Positions 61,361 through 64,000 of a DNA stretch of 64,000 nt are shown here, in pieces; the stretch's first letter is position 1, and each line of letters opens with the position of its first letter. The notes under the pieces are model-generated. The model had not been told where the DNA came from and made no database searches. It saw only the letters and a program-made list of their open reading frames with translations. The position numbers and the translations under genes are program-made. Origin of the DNA: Miltoncostaea marina (lineage in GTDB: Bacteria > Actinomycetota > Thermoleophilia > Miltoncostaeales > Miltoncostaeaceae); assembly GCF_018141525.1 (NCBI RefSeq), contig NZ_CP064655.1:1798001-1862000 (forward strand), read 5' to 3'.

Positions 61361-62389
61361 TCAGTCGACCAGCGTGTGGGCGGTCTCGCAGAAGGCCGCC
61401 ACGAGGGCGACGCAGGCGTCGAGGTCGTCCGGGTGGCACGACTCCACGACCTGGTGCACGTAGCGCGTCGGGATGGAGACGCAGCCGGCGACGGCGCCGT
61501 CGCCCGACAGCGCCAGCTCGCGGGTGTCGGTGCCGCCGCGCACCATCACCTCGAGCTGGGTGGGGATGCCGCGCGCCTCGCCGAGCCCGACCAGGTGGTC
61601 GACGAGCGCCTCGGGCACGATGGCGCTCGCGTCGTAGACCTTCACGGCGGCGCCGCCGCCGAGGGTCGTGATCTTCTCGTGCGCCTTGGCGCCGGGCACG
61701 TCGTTGGCGAGCGTGATGTCGATGGCCAGGCCGATGCGCGGCCGCAGGCGCGCGGCGGCCACGCGGGCGCCGCGGATGCCGACCTCCTCCTGGACGGTCG
61801 CCACCGCGACCACCTCGCAGTGGTGGTCGCGCAGGGCCCGGAAGGCCTCGATCATCACGTAGAGGCCCGCGCGGTTGTCGAGGCTCTTGGAGGTGACGAG
61901 GTCGCCGAGGCGGCTGACGGTGCGCCGGCGGGTGACGACGTCGCCGGGCCGCACGAGCTCGCGCACCCGCTCGGCCGGCAGGCCGAGGTCCACGTAGTAG
62001 TCCTCGAGCTTCGGCGGGCGGCGCTTCTCCTCGTCGCTCATCAGGTGGACGGCCTTCGCCCCGAGCACGCCGAGCAGGTCCTCGCGCCCGTGCACCACCA
62101 CCCGCTGGGCGGTGAGCGTCTTCGCGTCGTGGCCGCCGAGGGCGTGGAGGCGGAGGAAGCCGCCCTCCTCGACGTGCGTGACCATGAAGCCGATCTCGTC
62201 CATGTGGGCGGCCAGCATCAGGCGGGGCCCGCCGCGGCCGGCGCGCCGGGCGACGAGGTTGCCGAGCGGGTCGACCTCGATCGCGTCGGCGTGCGGCTCC
62301 AGCTCGCGGCGCACGACCTCGCGGATGCGCTCCTCGCGCCCGGAGACGCCGGGCGTCTCGCAGAGGAGGGTGAGCAGGTCGAGGTTCAC
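61361..62389 (-). CDS. M42 family aminopeptidase
   Basis: A 342-residue metallopeptidase. The metal ligands are in AAHMDEIGFMV (His, Asp), the bridging Asp in SKSLDNRAGLYV, the catalytic Glu pair in VQEEVGIRGA and a late His in YVHQVVESCH. M42 enzymes are large cytoplasmic self-compartmentalising aminopeptidases. GTG 62389 follows TAGGTT by six bases. It interrupts the cdsA-dxr segment. Confidence 0.92.
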   Translation of the reverse strand: MNLDLLTLLCETPGVSGREERIREVVRRELEPHADAIEVDPLGNLVARRAGRGGPRLMLAAHMDEIGFMVTHVEEGGFLRLHALGGHDAKTLTAQRVVVHGREDLLGVLGAKAVHLMSDEEKRRPPKLEDYYVDLGLPAERVRELVRPGDVVTRRRTVSRLGDLVTSKSLDNRAGLYVMIEAFRALRDHHCEVVAVATVQEEVGIRGARVAAARLRPRIGLAIDITLANDVPGAKAHEKITTLGGGAAVKVYDASAIVPEALVDHLVGLGEARGIPTQLEVMVRGGTDTRELALSGDGAVAGCVSIPTRYVHQVVESCHPDDLDACVALVAAFCETAHTLVD

Positions 62390-62401
62390 GCGGGCAACCT
62401 A
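62390..62401 (-). promoter_or_regulatory. Leaderless -10 box of the M42 peptidase gene
   Basis: TAGGTT on the minus strand (plus 62396-62401) is six bases before the GTG start. Confidence 0.5.
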
Positions 62402-62438
62402 CCTGCCGGGGGCGGCCGCCGCCCGCCCCGCCGGGGGC

Positions 62439-63278
62439 TCAGTAGACGAGCCAGATCGTCGCGAAGTACGCGGCGACGGCGCCGAACAGCAGCGCGTCGA
62501 AGCGGTCCAGCACGCCGCCGTGGGCCAGCAGCAGGCGGCCCGAGTCCTTGGCCCCCACGTCGCGCTTCAGCATCGACTCGAACAGGTCGCCGAGGAAGGC
62601 CGCCGGGCAGATCGCGAGCCCGAGGACGAGCGAGTCCCACCCGCCGATCCAGTCCATGTAGAGGCCGGCGACCCACACCGCGAGCGTCGCGGTGACCAGG
62701 CCCACGACCGCGCCCTCGACCGTCTTCTTGGGCGAGGTGAGCGGCGCGATCGGACGCGTGCCCCACAGGCGGCCGCCGAAGTACGAGGCGCTGTCGAACA
62801 CCCACACGCCCACGAGCACGTTGACGATGGCCTCGGCGCCGTGCGGCAGGTCGCGCATCGCCACCAGCAGCGCGAACGGCAGGCCGAGGTAGACCGACCC
62901 GAGCAGGGTGGACGCCATGCGCGCGGTGATGTCCTCGCGGCGGGCCAGGATCAGGCCGGCGATCGCCGTGAGCAGCAGGCTGACGGCCAGCCCGAGCACG
63001 ATGCCGCGCTCGGTGTCCTCGACCCCCCAGGCCAGCAGCACGGTGGCGATCGTGCCGAGGTACCCCGCCCAGCGCAGCGGCCGGGCGGCGGCGGTCAGGC
63101 TGTAGAGCTCGTAGAGCCCGAGGGCCGCGACCACCGCCAGCGCGACGGCGAAGGCGAGGCCGCCGAGCCACACCAGGCCGACGGCCACGGCGATGCCGGG
63201 GATGGCGACGGCCACGCGGGCCGCCAGGTTGGAGCCGCCCGCGGTCCCGCCCGCGGGTGCGGGGGGGTCAGCGGCCAC
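62439..63278 (-). CDS. cdsA: Phosphatidate cytidylyltransferase CdsA
   Basis: A 279-residue membrane enzyme making CDP-diacylglycerol from phosphatidate and CTP. It has about eight hydrophobic helices. The signature region is complete: SPKKTVEGAVVGL, GDLFESMLKRDVGAKDSG and HGGVLDRFDALLFGA. GTG 63278 is chosen because it lies 11 bp inside the end of uppS and leaves a short Pro-rich N terminus before the first helix. The uppS-cdsA order is conserved in bacteria. Confidence 0.93.
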   Translation of the reverse strand: MAADPPAPAGGTAGGSNLAARVAVAIPGIAVAVGLVWLGGLAFAVALAVVAALGLYELYSLTAAARPLRWAGYLGTIATVLLAWGVEDTERGIVLGLAVSLLLTAIAGLILARREDITARMASTLLGSVYLGLPFALLVAMRDLPHGAEAIVNVLVGVWVFDSASYFGGRLWGTRPIAPLTSPKKTVEGAVVGLVTATLAVWVAGLYMDWIGGWDSLVLGLAICPAAFLGDLFESMLKRDVGAKDSGRLLLAHGGVLDRFDALLFGAVAAYFATIWLVY

Positions 63279-63996
63279 CGAAGCGGCGGTGGCGCCGTCC
63301 GTACTCGGCGATGGCCGCCTCGAGGTCCTCCGGGCCGAAGTCCGGCCACAGGCGCGGCGAGAAGTGCAGCTCGGAGTAGGCGCACTGCCAGAGGAGGAAG
63401 TTCGACAGGCGCTGCTCGCCGCTCGTGCGGATGACCAGCTCGGGGTCACGCATGTCGGGCGCGTAGAGGTGGGCCGCGAACTCGGCCTCCCCCGCCTCGG
63501 GGCCGCACTCGGCGGCGAACCGGCGCGCCGCGTCGACGATCTCGGCGCGCGCGCCGTAGTTCATCGCCACGAACAGCCGCATGCCGGTGTTGGCGGCCGT
63601 CGTGGCCTCGGCGCGCGCGATGCGCGCGCGCAGGTCCTCGTCGAGCTCGTGCAGCCGCCCGATGAAGCGCATGCGGACGCCCTCCTCGTGCAGCTCCGGC
63701 AGCTCGCGGTCGATGAGCTCGCCGAACAGGCCCATCAGCTCGCCGACCTCGCCCTCGGGGCGCGTCCAGTTCTCGGTCGAGAACGAGAAGATCGTGAGGT
63801 CCTTGACGCCCCAGTCGGACGCCGCCCGCACCACCCGCTTGAGCGACCGCGCGCCGGCGCGGTGCCCGGCGCCCACGGGCACGTGGTGCTCACGCGCCCA
63901 GCGCCCGTTGCCGTCCATGATGATCGCGATGGACTCGGGGACCTCCGTCAGGCCGGCGGGGCGCTCCGGCCGCAGCACCCGGCCCAGGCCGAGCAC
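63268..63996 (-). CDS. uppS: Isoprenyl transferase (undecaprenyl diphosphate synthase family)
   Basis: A 242-residue cis-prenyltransferase that makes the lipid carrier for cell-wall synthesis. The catalytic Asp is in AIIMDGNGRWA; LTIFSFSTENWTRP and the C-terminal RTSGEQRLSNFLLWQCAYSE and PDFGPEDL blocks are all present. GTG 63996 is the last usable start before the window edge, and the frame remains open to 64000, so the true start may lie outside. Confidence 0.93.
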   Translation of the reverse strand: MLGLGRVLRPERPAGLTEVPESIAIIMDGNGRWAREHHVPVGAGHRAGARSLKRVVRAASDWGVKDLTIFSFSTENWTRPEGEVGELMGLFGELIDRELPELHEEGVRMRFIGRLHELDEDLRARIARAEATTAANTGMRLFVAMNYGARAEIVDAARRFAAECGPEAGEAEFAAHLYAPDMRDPELVIRTSGEQRLSNFLLWQCAYSELHFSPRLWPDFGPEDLEAAIAEYGRRHRRFGGR

Positions 63997-64000
63997 CGTG

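Overview
The window is very GC-rich bacterial DNA (well over 70 % G+C by eye) with strong G/C preference at third codon positions and many GTG starts. Several gene pairings point to Actinomycetota: a Fur-catalase pair, an FHA-MerR pair like Mycobacterium Rv1827/Rv1828, an RsiG-type protein, an AfsR/SARP-type regulator, polyphosphate-glucokinase-like ROK and a DUF3817 protein. The combination of type IV pilus genes with a one-motif RsiG of the Rubrobacter type suggests a deep-branching member such as Thermoleophilia. That placement is inference, since no rRNA gene is present.

Layout. 0-9 kb: the end of a degenerate HD-GYP protein, a small minus-strand unknown, a DUF3817 membrane protein, fur-catalase, a membrane GGDEF-EAL protein, a PIG-L deacetylase, an AspT-type transporter. 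9-15 kb: an exo/endonuclease-fold protein, a large secreted-toxin-like metallopeptidase with an injection-system-type N-terminal tag plus an overlapping small partner gene, an NlpC/P60 hydrolase, a DUF4177 protein, then about 790 bp without a secure gene. 15-24 kb (minus): alaS-ruvX-mltG-aroE and pilB, pilT, pilC. 24-28 kb (minus): an IscU-MnmA fusion with two small membrane/coiled-coil genes, a thioredoxin-like lipoprotein and a 6S RNA; then a 60-bp tandem array of palindromes. 28-36 kb: a small helix-turn-helix-like protein, the minus-strand operon FtcD-like / membrane protein / hisS / aspS, and two ABC half-transporters. 36-44 kb: tRNA-Gln, tRNA-Glu, an FAD oxidoreductase, a RodZ-like protein, a DnaJ-domain protein, a subtilase, PilZ, ferritin-GNAT and a lipoprotein. 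44-52 kb: an M32 carboxypeptidase; the minus operon FHA / MerR / apt / PpgK; an RsiG-like gene; a CDP-alcohol phosphatidyltransferase; tRNA-Pro, proS and ispG. 52-57.5 kb: SRPBCC, an AfsR-like regulator, a methyltransferase and a SnoaL-like protein. 57.5-64 kb (minus): rseP, dxr, an M42 peptidase, cdsA and uppS, with a plus-strand secreted beta-propeller gene inserted.

Three themes tie genes together. (1) c-di-GMP and surface functions: GGDEF-EAL, HD-GYP, PilZ, an RsiG-like protein and the pilus motor. (2) Translation and envelope/isoprenoid housekeeping in tightly overlapping operons (GTGA, ATGA and TGATG junctions). (3) A promoter style in which a TANNNT -10 box lies only 5-10 nt before the start codon, implying leaderless mRNAs for many genes on both strands.

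The most unusual items are a family of GCGCC-N4-GGCGC palindromes found at three intergenic loci (tandem at 27.6-28.0 kb, paired at 49.2 kb, clustered at 59.8-60.0 kb), the tagged HEARH metallopeptidase with its small overlapping partner, the IscU-MnmA fusion lacking the third scaffold cysteine, and a one-motif RsiG homologue.
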